A stretch of DNA of 64,000 nt, from the NCBI RefSeq assembly GCF_963675165.1, contig NC_087383.1, positions 6,240,839-6,304,838 of the forward strand. Reading direction: 5' to 3'. Below are positions 10,901-25,684 of the stretch, piece by piece. The position numbers and the translations under genes were made by a program. The DNA comes from Halichondria panicea (lineage: Eukaryota > Porifera > Demospongiae > Suberitida > Halichondriidae). The notes under the pieces were generated by a model. The model searched no databases. It saw only the letters and a program-made list of their open reading frames with translations, and was not told the DNA's origin. The number at the start of each line of letters is the position of its first letter. Within the stretch, counting starts at the first letter, position 1.

Positions 10901-13900
10901 ATTAACTTGGGTGAAAGTCTACTATACTACTGCTACTACCAGAAGAAAATAGCTGTACAACAAACCTACACAGCTCTGTCTCTAGCTATAATTATAGCTC
11001 TGTGTATGACGTTTAAGATATTTTCTCTAATGAATTCTGTATTATAGGAACTTTTACGGGAAAAAATATCTAATAATTTTGCGCATGCGCAAGCAGTCGA
11101 TAGCAGGCCTTCTTTTCTATGAAGGCCGGTGAAGGAGGCTAGGAAATGGCGTGAACCATAAGGATGTTTATAAATGTGGGCACGATATGTAGCCCACAAT
11201 CGGGACGTAAGGTATTCTCCGACGCATTCAGAGTTAATAATAATTATAAGACTTGTACTGAGACACTGCCAACAAGCTACTGCATGCAAAGTCAGGGAAC
11301 CAGTGTGGCCAGCTCTGGTGGCAGTAGCTACCTGCTATAGATGATAATGATGACTAAGCTATAGTTTAGATCTAAGACACAACAAAAATATATTAGATAT
11401 TCTATGGATAGAATCTAAACACACAATACAGACTGGTAGAACATCTCTAGCACTGCATACCCGCACTCATTTTCACCCTTCTACCGTCCTTCTACCCTCA
11501 CATGACTTCCCGATATAATTATACATGCTCTCCTTTTTGCTAACTCTATACCTCTATATTCCTCCATTCCTTCCGTATTTTATTGAACAATTACAGCTAG
11601 TATAGAATGTATTGCGATCATCAAACATAATTATAATTATGTGAACTTTGCGAGGGTTAATCAATTTGCAATAATAAAATCGCAAAATCTACTAGTAAAT
11701 ACACACGATCCTTACCAGAACGCAATAGTTACATAGCAAAGGGTCAACTTTTCTGCTGCTTGGGCTCATTATGCTTCGGTGCGCATGCGCAAGCGAGGTA
11801 TACGGTAGTGTGTTTGTGTGTGTGTGTGTCTAGATCTGTGTGCATGTGTGTGTGTCTGTGTAGACTGCTATACAGCTGCTCAAGGATGAATCAAGTGCAA
11901 GTAAGAGTATCATGTTTACTTGGATTTTAATTCGTAGATTTGCAAAATAATGCTTACTTGGAATGCCATTACAGCCTTTTCAGAAGTGTGCGTAGCGAAA
12001 TTTGTCCATGGAGTGTTGCTACTCTACTTAGTATAGTTAGCTAGAACGCTAGCTATTGGTAACTGCAACACTGAGAAGAGAGCTGCAAGGCTCTATACTG
12101 ATGCAGCTATTAACCTTGGCTTGAACTTTTGGCATCGATCATTTTTAACAACAAACATGGTCAATCATTACCCACTCTTTGAGTTTGCATGCAGCATGCA
12201 AATTAATGTTCATCATGTGTACCGCATAATAATTATATAATTATGTGTATAAGCTTTATGTTATGTAGCTTTGGCATCTCCACCGAGGCATGCATGCATG
12301 AGCACCTGCATGCGGTGCTTTCATTCAAATTGATGACACCTATATAATTTAAATTATTCAACATTCACAGCAACGAAATAAAACACCTACAAATTATATA
12401 TGGGATTAACCCATTCCCGGCTTTAACCCTTTCCCCGCTTTAGCCGACTATAGTCGGCATGGCTACTGATAAATTTCAAAAAATCGTTGTGCACACTGTG
12501 TTGGAGCTATGCACACACTGCAGGTACCAGCACATGCACATTGAGCTGCTCTTCCACATGGTATTTTTAATATTTTGCTTGGAGGTAAGGTTCGATCAGA
12601 ATTGTCAAAAGAAAAGTGACCGTTTTATAATTGTTACAAGATCTTCGTAGTACAACCTCAGGGAGGTTAGCTAGAGAGTGCATGAGAATATCGATGCCTA
12701 TGGCCTTGTAGAGTGAGAGGACAGTGACTGGGATCATAGCTAGGTAGGAAGCTTCCTTTCAGAGGTCAAGCTAAAAAGAAAGAGCCTGAGAATCCTGAGG
12801 AAGACGCACTTGAGGTGGACCATCTTCCTGAACCTGGTAAGTCACTATAGAGTAGCATTTGTAGTCTTGATAGCTTCACTATAGGTTTGTTTAGGCTAGT
12901 TAGTACAACAGTGGACATCATGAGCCACCATTAAAGTTGTAAACCTGTGTGTAGGTGAAGAAAATATTTCCCGGGAAAAGGGCGTCTGCCGATAGAACCT
13001 CAAATACAAGTTTCTGCAGATCCTGATTGAGTCCTGAGTCCTGAGTCAGCCATGTCACCGTGAGAACATTCTGAACACTTATATCATGTGTTCAGTCACT
13101 TCGTAACATCACACAATAATTATTGTTTGTGTACATAATTATGAATTTTTGTTAACAATTGTTATTTGTGGGGTGGTGGTTGGTTGCTAGGCAACAATGA
13201 TGATTCCATGAATGCGACAGGTCCGGTTCTACCTGTGGAACTTTGTTACAAGTGTTTTTAATATACGGTTCATGAGTTATAAATTTTTTAAACAAAATAT
13301 ACGAATATTCACTTTTAATTAAAGCAGGGAAAGGGTTAATTAAAAAACAAAATACAGAATAAATCTTTAAAAATACATATCTCATGAACAATACATTGTA
13401 ATCACTTGCAACTATTTCCTACAGGTAGCCCAGATCCTGGGGGTACCATGACATCATCATCATTACCTAGCAACTGACCACTCCCCACTAATTAACAATT
13501 TTTTTTACACATTTCACAATTACAATAATTATTGTATGAAGGCAATGAGCTATTCCCTATAATTATGGCAGTATTCTACGGCCTACAAGTTACTATACAC
13601 CCTAGAGCACTGAAGTGCTAACCCTCGTCTGTTGACAGGAGAATGGAGTGTTCAAATAAAGAGACCGGTAAAGGATAACTTTAGCTGCATGTAGATCTAC
13701 CTCAAATAAAGGTTGCGTGTCGAGTTCGTGAAAGTTCAAGCTATTCCCCGAAAATTAAATTCGCGAAAACGTTTCTAACGCTCATTTCGGGAAATTTGAC
13801 TTAAAATACTCATCCCAAACCTTCATCTGGGATGGCCATTTATACCCACTATACGCACTATAATTATATACGATACGAAGAGCAAGCCACAAGTATTGTT

Positions 13901-16900
13901 TATAGTTGTTTCTTAGCTATGCTAGCTTCTTTAGCTCTGACAGCCACTCTAGAGGTAGGCTATTTTGTGTATCTCAAGAATACAATAACTCCTACTCTTC
14001 CCATCAAGGATACCAGTACCTAGCTATGAGATGTTCATCTAGCCTTGTTTTTGAAGCTTGATCTTGGCATCTTCAACGCCGTATTTGCAGTTCTCTTTCT
14101 GAAAGTGGCATGACGTCATCACCATTTATGGGACTAATTAGCATAATTGAATTAAGCTAATTAGTTTTTTGGAAAAAGAAAACATTGAGCTTCATTTTGG
14201 AATCATCCACTGTATATTGCAAATAATACAGCAGTATGAACATAGTGTAAATTTTGGTGTTGAAATCTGGACCCGGGCCTAAGTGCGCAGAGCAAAGAGT
14301 CCTTCCTTATGGATATCACCAGCTATATAGCTATCATGCACTGTACAAGCTAACTAGCTCATAGATAAACGAAATTAGCTAAATCAATTAACTAATAACC
14401 TTTGGAAAAGCACTTCAATTAAAGCCTGCAGTTGAGCATGCATGCGCTTAAAATAAATATACGCTTATAGTCGAGTAAGCGCTAATAATCCAGTTTCTAC
14501 GGTATTATGTGGACACCCCTTTCTTGTGAAACAATCAAAGCGCATTGCAAATTATTTACCTCTTCTATAATTATTATAACACTCTAATACTTTTGAGCGA
14601 AAGCAAAAACATGGCGAGAGGCTTGCAACACTTGTTGTAACTGCATGTATACATGACTGAGATTGTTTGTAATAGTCTGCTAGTATAATTATACAGTATA
14701 GCTTCATTGGCATTGGCACGGCATTATCACCTGCGGTGTTTTCATGATCACATGCACGAGCACATGCACATAGAAGGGGCAACACCAGCGAAAAAAATTC
14801 ATCCAATGTGGGGCTCAAACCCATGATCCTCAGTCTGATGCTCTACCGACTGAACTAGACTTAGTTGCATATCTTCAAATTAACGAGCGCGCAGCGCGAA
14901 TGTTTTTGGGAGTTCCCACTTCCGGTCACACGTTGTGCAGTAAGACTATAATATAGGGAAAATCCCATCCTCAGCCAGGGTATAAGTCCCATAATAGACT
15001 TGCGTAGAGCTAGTTAGCTGCTATGAACAGTCAACTAACTAGCTTATAGGCGAACCCATTGAAGTTGATACATCAAAACAACAGGTACAATTACTACAAA
15101 AAGCTAGGTGGTAGTTGCACTAAAGCCAGCTAGCGTTATAATTATAGTGTAGAGATATATCTACTAAGTAGAGTAGCAACACTCCATGGAAGAGTTTTGC
15201 TACGCACTCTTCTGAAAATAATATTAGGCTGCGATGGCATTCCAAGTGAATAAATCACCACATGGGTTTCTGTATACACTCATGTTTTAATTGTTATACA
15301 CTAACAAGTTACTATAATAATAACGATGCAAAATAGTGACCAGTGCAGGCCCTATACCTCTTATCAAGGAATCGAGGCATACTGTACATACCAGTAGGTT
15401 AGCAAGGTGTTCATAAATGTACAACCTATTTAATTAGTATTTGACAACCCGGTATACAGCATAATAAATGCACAAAATAATAATAATTGTATTACTATAC
15501 TAACTTACCATTAACAGCCGCATTGCATTTCATGATGAGGAACTTTGTGGTGTCCAGGTGTCCCCTACTGACTGCCAGTCCCAGTGGAGTTAGTCCATCC
15601 CTGGTCACAGCTCCTATATAGTGATGCGCATGTCAGGAATTAGTCTCGAATCCAGGCCGATTAAAATACGGTTTGCATGGCCATGGTATCATATAGGTGT
15701 GGTCCGTCCACGCCCATGTACTATCTATTGTATGCCCATTGTGAAGATTAGCTAGCTAGCTGTGGCCCTCTATTAGGAAGGCTTATTTGCACACTATAAT
15801 TATAGTCTGAAACCAGGAGAGGCTAGCTCTCATCTACCTCTATAATGGTCGTATGGTCGGAATGTTTGAACTTATTTTCTGTACAGACCATGGAAAATCT
15901 GTAAATTTATGCTTCCAAATTAACTACGACCATAAGACCATTGTAGAGGTAGCCTCTTCTGGCTTCAGAATGGTGTGCAAGCCTTCTCAACAACGGAATA
16001 GAGGGCATAAGCCACAGAGACAAAGTATTTGAACTTATAGTAAACGAACTATTATTATACTTATAATAAATTTTACAAAAGTTTCCTAATGTAGAACAAA
16101 TCCTCAGATTCTGGGGAACTCAGTTTGTGCATGTGCACTATCATCACCCATGCAATAGATACCAGGCCGTATTTTAATCGGCCTGATCTCGAGGCTATAG
16201 TCAGGAATGTACAGTACATTGTCTTAGAAACCCTAACCAATGAAAACACCGCGGGTGCTGATGCCTCGTGGAGGACAGTAGTAGATCTAAATGTAAAAGC
16301 GGAAAATGATCGACCATGATCAGTGCTAGTATGCCAGGGACTTCTATACATGGAAGTAAGAACAGTCAACTATAGCTAACCTAAGCTAACCTGAACACTC
16401 CTTTGGCAATTGGTGCATCAAAACAACATGCAGGTACAATCATTGAATCAAAATTTTTTACAATAGCTACAAAACTGATAAATAGCTAGCTGGTAGCTGT
16501 AGTAAGCCACAATAGCTAGACTGAAAGGGGGGATCCGTGGCACCCTGGGATCTCCCCCTGGATCCGCCACTGCTATGGTGTTGTCGAGAAGGCTTGCACA
16601 CTAGTCTGAAACTACTTTTATGATCGTTGGATGGTCGTGATTTGGTTTTTACAAATGAAAGCTTCTTCTGGCTTCAAACTAGTGTATCGACAACACCACA
16701 GAGGGCCACAGCTAGCCAGCAAGTCTTCTCAACAACGCAATAGAGAGCATAAGCCACAGTTTCACAGGAGACAAGTATTTGTTAAAATTAATACGAAAAG
16801 AAACTATATATAATATTATATGTGACAGGGCCTAGGAAAACAACCCTTAACGCGGGTATACCCGAGTTTATTTTTATTGTTGAATCGGATAAAGCGTTCT

Positions 16901-19900
16901 CTAAGCTTCAAAATGATACCAAGATAGACCTCTTAGCTATTTTCTATCCGGAGATATGTTCGAGGGAACGCTACGAAGTATTGCAACTTGAGCAGATGAC
17001 GCTCAAACGCCATGAATAATTGAAGTTCAATTATTGATTTCCGGGCACTTCAGATCAATACTGCTGCTCAACCTCATGGCAGGAGACAGCTTCAGAAGCC
17101 ATGAAACCTATTGTTCCTATTGCACAAGAGATATTATACAGAACAACACCTACAGTTCACTATACTGATAAACCCTAAACACGAATTCAACCGACTAAAC
17201 CAAATTAAACAGGTACTAACAGAAACACACATAAGCACACAACTAAAAACACTCTATACTCCCACTGGCACTTGAAGACAAATTTCGGAGGCCGGCTAAA
17301 AGTCAAAGAAATAAGACTCCACAACACCAGGAGAGCTTGCAGAAGGCTACTAAAAGATTTTGACCCCCAAAAAAAGACAAGAAAAACGTTAATTGACAAC
17401 CAGCAATCCGTTTTGAAAATGGCTGAAGGATAAACAGCATGCATGTGCTTGCTTTCTATATATCGTACTCCAGTGTATCAGAAGAGGAAACATGCGCCAC
17501 TATATAAAGAGTGTGACAACCATTTGAAGCAAAAACAACCTACTAGAGCTTAGACAGGCTTAACCCTTTCCCTGCTTTAATTAAAAGTGAATATTCGCAT
17601 ATTTTGTTTAAAAAATTTATAACTCATGAACCGTATATTAAAAACACTTGTAACAAAGTTCCACAGGTAGAACCGGACCTGTCGCATTCATGGAATCATC
17701 ATTGTTGCCTAGCAACCAACCACCACCCCACAAATAACAATTGTTAACAAAAATTCATAATTATGTACACAAACAATATTGTGTGATGTTACGAAGTGAC
17801 TGAACACATTATATAAGTGTTCAGAATGTTTTCACGGTGACATGGCTGACTCAGGACTCAATCAGGATCTGCAGAAACTTGTAATTGAGGTTCTATCGGC
17901 AGACGCCCTTTTCCCAGGAAATATTTTCTTCACCTACACACAGGTTTACAAGTTTAATGGTGGCTCATGATGTCCACTGTTGTACTAACTAGCCTAAACA
18001 AACCTATAGTGAAGCTATCAAGACTACAAATGCTACTCTATAGTGACTTACCAGGTTCAGGAAGATGGTCCACCTCAAGTGCGTCTTCCTCAGGATTCTC
18101 AGGCTCTTTCTTTTTAGCTTGACCTCTGAAAGGAAGTTTCCTACCTAGCTATGATCTCAGTCACTGTCCTCTCACTCTACAAGGCCATATAGGCATCTAT
18201 ATTCTCACTCTCTAGCTTCCCTAGAACCTCCCTGAGGTTGTACTACAAAGATCTTGTAGCAATTATAAAACGGTCACTTTTCTTTCGACAATTCTGATCG
18301 AACCGTACCTCCAAGCAAAATATTAAAAATACCATGTGGAAGAGCAGCTCAATGCACATGTGCTAGTACCTGCAGTGTGTGCATAGCTCCAACACAGTGT
18401 GCACAACGATTTTTTGAAATTTATCAGTAGCCATGCCGACTATAGTCGGCTAAAGCGGGGAAAGGGTTAAAGTACACTTATTGCTATACCTTATGAAAAA
18501 TTGCACTATTTTCAAATTCCATCGTGTTTCGTCTGACTGACTATTACTTAGTATAACTACCTCCACTAAATCCATACAGTAATACAGTTACAGGCATGCA
18601 GTGATTGTTCCCACTCTTTTAAAACAAAATTAATTACAACCATTAAGGCAATTAAAAGTCGGATTAGTATCTTGAATAAGTGTAGTAAGTAATAATTATT
18701 CTTGGAAAGTCATTATACAAACATGTTCAGGATACAGCTTCTAGTCGACTATACAACTTGGACAATGGGCGTTTTCTCAGAATTGCGTTCACTTTCACGA
18801 GGCAGATGACCTCTAAGGCTCCACTTTTCTTATTATATACGCAATTCCCCCATCATGCATCATTCACTAATACTGGCAGGGTTTCGTAGAGAGGGTGGGC
18901 GTCTTGGTACCCTCCTCCCTAGAAATATAATGATGTCATAACAAAATGTATGTAATTAAAAGAAGTATTTATAGCACAAGTATAAGTTGTACAACAAAGG
19001 ATCGATTAATAGTTGTATATTGTGCTATTGTATTACTAAACCTGCTCTCTCTCCGCAGGGAAAGGCAACATCAAAATAATTACTGACTTATCTGTTATTA
19101 TGATAATTATCCATAGATATTATAATACTGAAGATTATCACGAGTCTGTGCCAGTAAATGCATGACTGCCTGCAAAGCACAAGTGACAGTTATACTAGGC
19201 ACACGGACGAGTGATATAGTCATCACTATCCATGGTATAAAGCATTTATTGGTTAAAGCAACCAAAATGCAGGATGAATCTGTACACATGAGACATGCGG
19301 TTGTTTTGTCAACCAGAAGCAAAAAAATTTACTTTTCTCCCTGAAATAGATGGACAGTTCTATTTAACAACTATAGCTATGTGTAGAGAATAACCAGTTT
19401 GGGGTAACGATCAGTTTGACCCAAAAGCGTGGAGCTTCTAGTATTGAAGATGTTCAACAGCAGAATAATAACAGCAATAAGGTACTGTGATGCCAACTGG
19501 TGCAACAACAATACATGGTGACTTAAATACAAAACATAATTATAATTATAGTAACTATGCTGGAATGGTCTAGAATATCAGTTCTACAGAGGTTACATCA
19601 TGGCAGGAGACAGCTTCAGGAGCCATGAAACCTATTGTTCCTATTGCACAAAAGAAATAATTATACAGAACAACACCTACAGTTCACTACTTAAGTCATC
19701 ATGTTTTGTTGTTGCACCAGTTGTATAGTACCTCCATAAGGCTCCACTTTTCTTATATCTACGCAATTCCACCATCTTTAAAATAACTGCCCAGCAATGT
19801 CACATGGCACGTGCGTGGCTGTGATACAGTGCAAGTGTATAGTATAACCTTCAACTCTCCATTCTCACCTCAGGTAATGGATGCTATAATTAAAATAATT

Positions 19901-22900
19901 ATTATGCTAGATGTATGCACAGGCTAGATCGACCATAATAGACACTGTGTTAGGCCTCCATATACTCTTGCAACACCAGGACTTCATAGAGGGGGGGCAC
20001 AGGGGGCGCTCGCCCCCCAGGCAATTGTATTGAAAATATAGGCCATAACGCACTGTGTTACGGCCTGTTACACACCAACCAAACAAAGAGTGTTTTATAA
20101 CAACAATAATGAGTTCTTTACGAAGCTACTTTAATTAAACTGCTATTCTTCTATATACTCTTTCTGTTCCATACGTCCACAATTTCTTCTTCAAAGTCAC
20201 TATATCTGTATAAGTACAGAGGGCGATTCAATTAAGAGCGACCTTCATTAATAGTGAGAAAGGCTTGTGTCGCTCAGGCTATGGCTTTTATCTATAGTGC
20301 CATTCAACCTAGGCAATTGGATTTCTGCATTTTTTATGACATTCCACAATACTATTAGTACTTAATAACTCTTAAGAATGAATTAAGATGCGATGCATGA
20401 CAGTCTCTAAACACAACAATTTCGCAGATCCCCTAAGATACGGATAATCGCCGAGCCTCCCATTTTTCTGAAATGTTGATTTTCTCCCCCCTGTCATTTT
20501 TTTTCTGTATAAAGGCCTGAACAATGCTCTTCAAAGTACATCTATATACATGCAGTAAACATGGCTATCATTATTTTTATCATAATTATAATTCCAGTCC
20601 TGTCTTCTCTTCTCTGCTTCTTGACATTCATCTTAGGCATTTTTTCACATTTTCGAAACGTATAATACTTCTGTACTGAAGAAATAAAGGGAATCGAACT
20701 AAAAAACTAATTTTGCACTGTGAAACATTGTGAACGTATATGATTGGCAGGAAAAGCATGAAAAGCGTAGAAACAAGAAATTCGGCGAGTGCAACTCCAA
20801 TCCGTTACAACGTGATAAATATTGGCTGAGTCCAAGGTCTCTGGTTTTGAGATTCGAAGGCCTGAGGCTGTAGCATCCCAAGCATAATTATAGCGAGGGT
20901 GCTACTAAGGGCATATAACTGATTTAGAATAGTGCTAAGCATTAAGCAAGCTAGGCTATAATTTTAAAAAGACTCTGAAACCAAGAGTTTCTACAAGCCT
21001 CAAGCAAGGTTAAAGCTTCGCTCTGGCTAGTCTACATAAAAAAAATCACATTGAAGGCATGCAGTTTCGTTTTTTTTCTCTTCAGGGGAGGCCAGTGAAG
21101 GAGGCTATACCGTACCCTCGAGAAAATACGCTCAGCAAGAAGTCTAGGCTTATTAGAGTCCTGACTGGGCGTTTAATCGCGAACGTCGAGTTTTCATTTG
21201 AATATACGTTCACTCGCGGCCTCAAATCCAGGTTTACACTTCGCTCTATGACAAATCTTATTGTATTTTCATTTTAATACATAGTATGAATATTTTATTG
21301 ACAACAATGTTATAAACTAATGCATGAATAATAATTATGATTAAAGCATGACAAGAGAATGAACATGAAGAAGTGAACTCTGACTCTATTCCTCTATTCA
21401 ATGCTTGCCGATGTCAGATGTAGCAGAAACTTCCCAAAGGATATGGTAGGACATATACTCCTATACAGAGTATATAACTATCAGGTACTTCGTTTCAAAA
21501 AACCAAGGCAAGGTAACTTGCAAAATTAGCCTGCATGTGTGATAACTTTCTTGGACTTTGTGTTTTCCTTTCTCAGCATAATTATTATAGGACTATATAC
21601 TTGTTCTCTGCATAATTATACATCTTCAAGGTCAAACAGATCCATACAGAGAAAGTTATATGTTTGATCTTATAGTCCAGAAAAGAGTATAATTATAGTC
21701 TACTCTAGATCTTACTAGCTACTACCTAAAACTTTCTTTCTTCTGTCAGACACTAAAATTAAGAGTGAGCATGTGGTATTCAGCTACTGCGCATGCTCAA
21801 CTCTTCATTCTTATAATCGAGTGAAAATTCCCTCGTGCAAGAACTTTGAAGCAAAAGAGGGGATGGGCGTTTATTCAAGATGGGCATATTTTCGTGTGTC
21901 ACAACTATATTACTTGAGTTAAAAACAAAAATAAAAGAGATTTTTCACATATAACTGCAAATCCGCAAATTGCAATCCAAAAAAACGATACTATAGAAGC
22001 CTATAATTATAATTATTATAGAAACTCTTGTTTGCACTTCATTGATCCTTGAGCAGCTGTAGCAGTCTATACACACACATGCACACAGTATACCATAATT
22101 ATACCTCTCTGAGCACAGTGGTGTTTCTAGGAAATGCAGCTAGTAGGAGGGTGCTGAGAGCGAGCGCAAAAAAAGTGTTTGATTGCTACTATAATAATTA
22201 CATGCATGTATACAGGCTAGATACACTTGAATAACTCTTTGATCATCAGAACGTCCATCCTCTTTATAATTAATAATTATTATAGCTACCACCACATGGG
22301 TTTCCGTATATACACTCATGTTTTAATTGTTATACACTAACAAGTTACTATAATAACGATGCAAAACAGTGACCAGTGCAGGCCCTATACCAGTACGGCC
22401 ACTCACTATTCCGTTTACCGGCCAGTGCTGGCTGTCCCAAACAAGGTTCAATGTAATTTATACGTATATTACGGCCGGATATGACGTTTTGGGTGTGGTT
22501 TAGCAAATAAAATTGGATTACACTTAAATAGAGAGCAGAATGATTCATTATCCTACATTATCTTCGAGACAAGAACCGCAAAAGTAGTAATCCAATTTTA
22601 TTTGCTAAACCACACCCAAAACGTCATATCCGCCGTAATATACGTATAAAAATTAATTACATTGAAAACCTTGTTTGGGACAGCCAGCACTGGCCGGTAA
22701 ACGGAATAGCGAGTGGCCATTCTTCAGGGTGAGTTTTGTGCAGTAAACATAATTATAGCTAGCATTCCGTGCCAAGCCAAATGGCCGGTATATCGAGGTG
22801 GCCGTACTTCAGAGAGCCGGAATAGCGAGAGTCTACTGTACACAGCAGAACAAAATTACAGTGTGTTATTATAGCGTATAGCATATCAAATTGCTTAACT

Positions 22901-25644
22901 GTATATATGCATAGAAAGGTCAACGCAATGAGCTATTCCCTATAATTATGGCAGTAGTCTATGGCCTACAAGTTACTATACACCCTAGAAGTGCTACCCT
23001 CGGCTGTTGACAGGAGAATATAGAGTGTTCAGTTTTACAATAATAAAGATACTGGTAAAGGATCACTTTAGCTGCATGTAGATCTACCTCGAATAAAGGT
23101 CGCGTGTGAAGCTCATGCAAGTTCAAGGTATTCCGCAAAAATTAAATGCGCGAAAACTATTCTAACGGTCATTTTGCGAAATTTCATTCATAAACTATAT
23201 ATACCCACTATACGGTATGAAGAGCAAGCCACAAGTATTGTTTAGTGTTAAGTGCCATCAACACGCAGGAACATTTCACCTATATATAAGGTGTCACACA
23301 AAGAGAAAGTACATTTGCCCACAAGCATGCTACTGATTGTACAGAGCATGACCATGGGCGTATACAGAGAAGAGGGCATGCAACTCACTATGTACCCTAC
23401 GTACTCATCCGACTTCGTATCAGAGACCGGATATGCTAAAAATAGAATCCAGTATACGGACGTGAACAAGTGGGCGGTGTTGTTTACGGAGTTATAATTA
23501 TGGGCGTGTACATCAGAGCTGCCTTTGCTAGCTAGCTAGCTAGCTAACAGTGCAGTATTATTTTAGAGAAGTGTCATGACCAGTCCTAGTCCAGCCAGGT
23601 CCAAGACAACCCCTTCGAGCGGGAAGTTAAGTGCTGGGTGCATTGTTAAGAAGTACCAGAGACTCAGGAAGACAGGTTTATTGTACCTATAGGTTTCATC
23701 TTCTTGGAGTTGCAACTGTTGGATGGTTTGCCTTTGCCTTTGACACTGCTAGTACGAGCCATACTGCTGAGAACTAGTTTTACTATGCTGCAATCGAGCT
23801 AGCTTATACAGATATAATGATTTACCTTGTGCGGTCAAAGGTTACGTGTGGGCGTTTTTGTGGGCAGTTCTAAAAATAGCTCAATACGAAGTCGAATGAT
23901 TCTGAGAATAGGGCGAGTTGCATGCCCTCTTCTCTGTATACGCCCTTGGCATGACCACAAAGCTAATAATTATACGTAAGAGCAAGCCACAAGTATTGTT
24001 ACATGCAGAGGTACAAATTAACAGTCGGTCGCAATTAGCTGACTATTAACTATACTGGCTCAGTGATAGTGTCCTAGCATGCAAAGACTGAAAGCCAAAG
24101 GTCATAATTATAGTTATGATGAACATGTGACAGTGCCAATGAAAAGGGACCTTAACGCGGGCAGTTTCGAATCAGTTTTTATTGTTGAATCGGATAGAGC
24201 GTCCTTTAAGCTTCAAAATGATACCAAGATCGACCTCCTAGCTACTTTCTTTCCGGAGATATGTTCGAGGGAACGCTACGAAGGTATTGCAACCTTGAGT
24301 AAATGACGCTCAAACTTCATGAATAATTGAAGTTCCGTATACTCATAAAGCTTCGTAAAAGATGTTCTGAAGAAGACAAGTTAGTTAGATGAAGGCTAGG
24401 CGTTCTAGGACTCTCTAGCTAGCTAGTATAGCTATGTAACTGGATTGCTTGCGAAATTTGACTCAAAATACTCATCCCAAACCTTCGTCTGGGATGGCCC
24501 ACTATATGCACTATAATTATATACGGTACGAAGAGCAAGCCACAAGTATTGTTTATAGTTGTTAAGTGCCATCAACACGATTAAACGTATTCTGACTTGT
24601 TCAGTTTACTATATATACACCCTCGAGCACTAAAGTGCTAACCCTCGTCTGTTGACAGGAGAATGGAGTGCATATAGCAACCACACAATCAATAGTGTTT
24701 GAATTAACAGTAACAGACTCAGTAGATCAATTATTATAGCAAACATATAGAGACTGGTAAAGGATCACTTTAGCTGCATGTATATCTACCTCGAATAAAG
24801 GTCGCGTGTGGAGCTCGTGCAAGTTCAAGTTATTCCACGAAACTTAAATGAGCGAAAACTATTATAACGGTCATTTCGCGAAATTTCATATACCCTCAAA
24901 CTATACCCACTATAATTATATAAGCCATGCATACAACACACCATGACAGTGCATAAGCTATACGGTACGGTATGAAGAGCAAGCCACAAGTATTGTTACA
25001 GAGGTATAAATAACAGTCGGTCCATTGGTCAATTTCTAAGCAATTAGCTGACCATTAACTACTTGCTCAGTCATAGTGTCCTAGCATGCAAAGATTAAAG
25101 GCCAAAAGTAATTAGGGTTAGGGTAAATGTAACATGGAAGGGACAGTATGACTTGTGTAACCTTGACAACGTATCTAGGTACCCTAACCCTCCATTATCA
25201 ACTTCCCCTGATCATGAACTGTACTTCATTCACATGAATATTGTATTGCATGTACTAACTTACCATTGATATTCACATTGCACTCTGTGATGAGGTACTT
25301 GATAGTGTCCAGCTTCCCTACTCTGACTGCCCCTCCCAGTGGAGTTAGTCCATCATAGTTAACAGCTCCTATAGTGGTGAGTTAGGCACGTACATAATAT
25401 AGTTCACTAGGTCAGAGTCTATTGTTCTCAAATTCAACTATTCAATAGCTGCGTATGCACTAGACACGTTTAAACTTGGTACATGCATGCATGGGGATAA
25501 TTCCAGGGATGAAACATGCCAGATTAGAATGAACATTACCACAATAGTAGAGTCATATGGCTGCGTAGCAACTACAAGAACGTTGTCAGTTAAAAACCAC
25601 GTAGAGGTCAGGGTACAACAACCGTTTGTTCTCAAATCACAAAT

Positions 25645-25684
<40 letters not shown>

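Noticed and set aside
10966-11289. Minus-strand frame MHAVACWQCLSTS.. similar to 62792-63019
   Set aside because: Similarity is due to the segmental duplication upstream of the ROCO genes; the two translations diverge by frameshift and no splice signals support coding.
23248-23497. Overlapping frames on both strands near 23.3-23.5 kb
   Set aside because: They fall in an inverted repeat (23340-23470 and 23870-23970 share GTATACAGAGAAGAGGGCAT) and show no codon or motif evidence.
23590-23680. Functional 5S rRNA gene
   Set aside because: Internal control-region resemblance is partial, the 5' third does not match and no T-run terminator follows; kept only as a weak 5S-like segment.
25111-25125. 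TTAGGGTTAGGG, telomere-like
   Set aside because: Only two units; no telomeric or interstitial telomere array.
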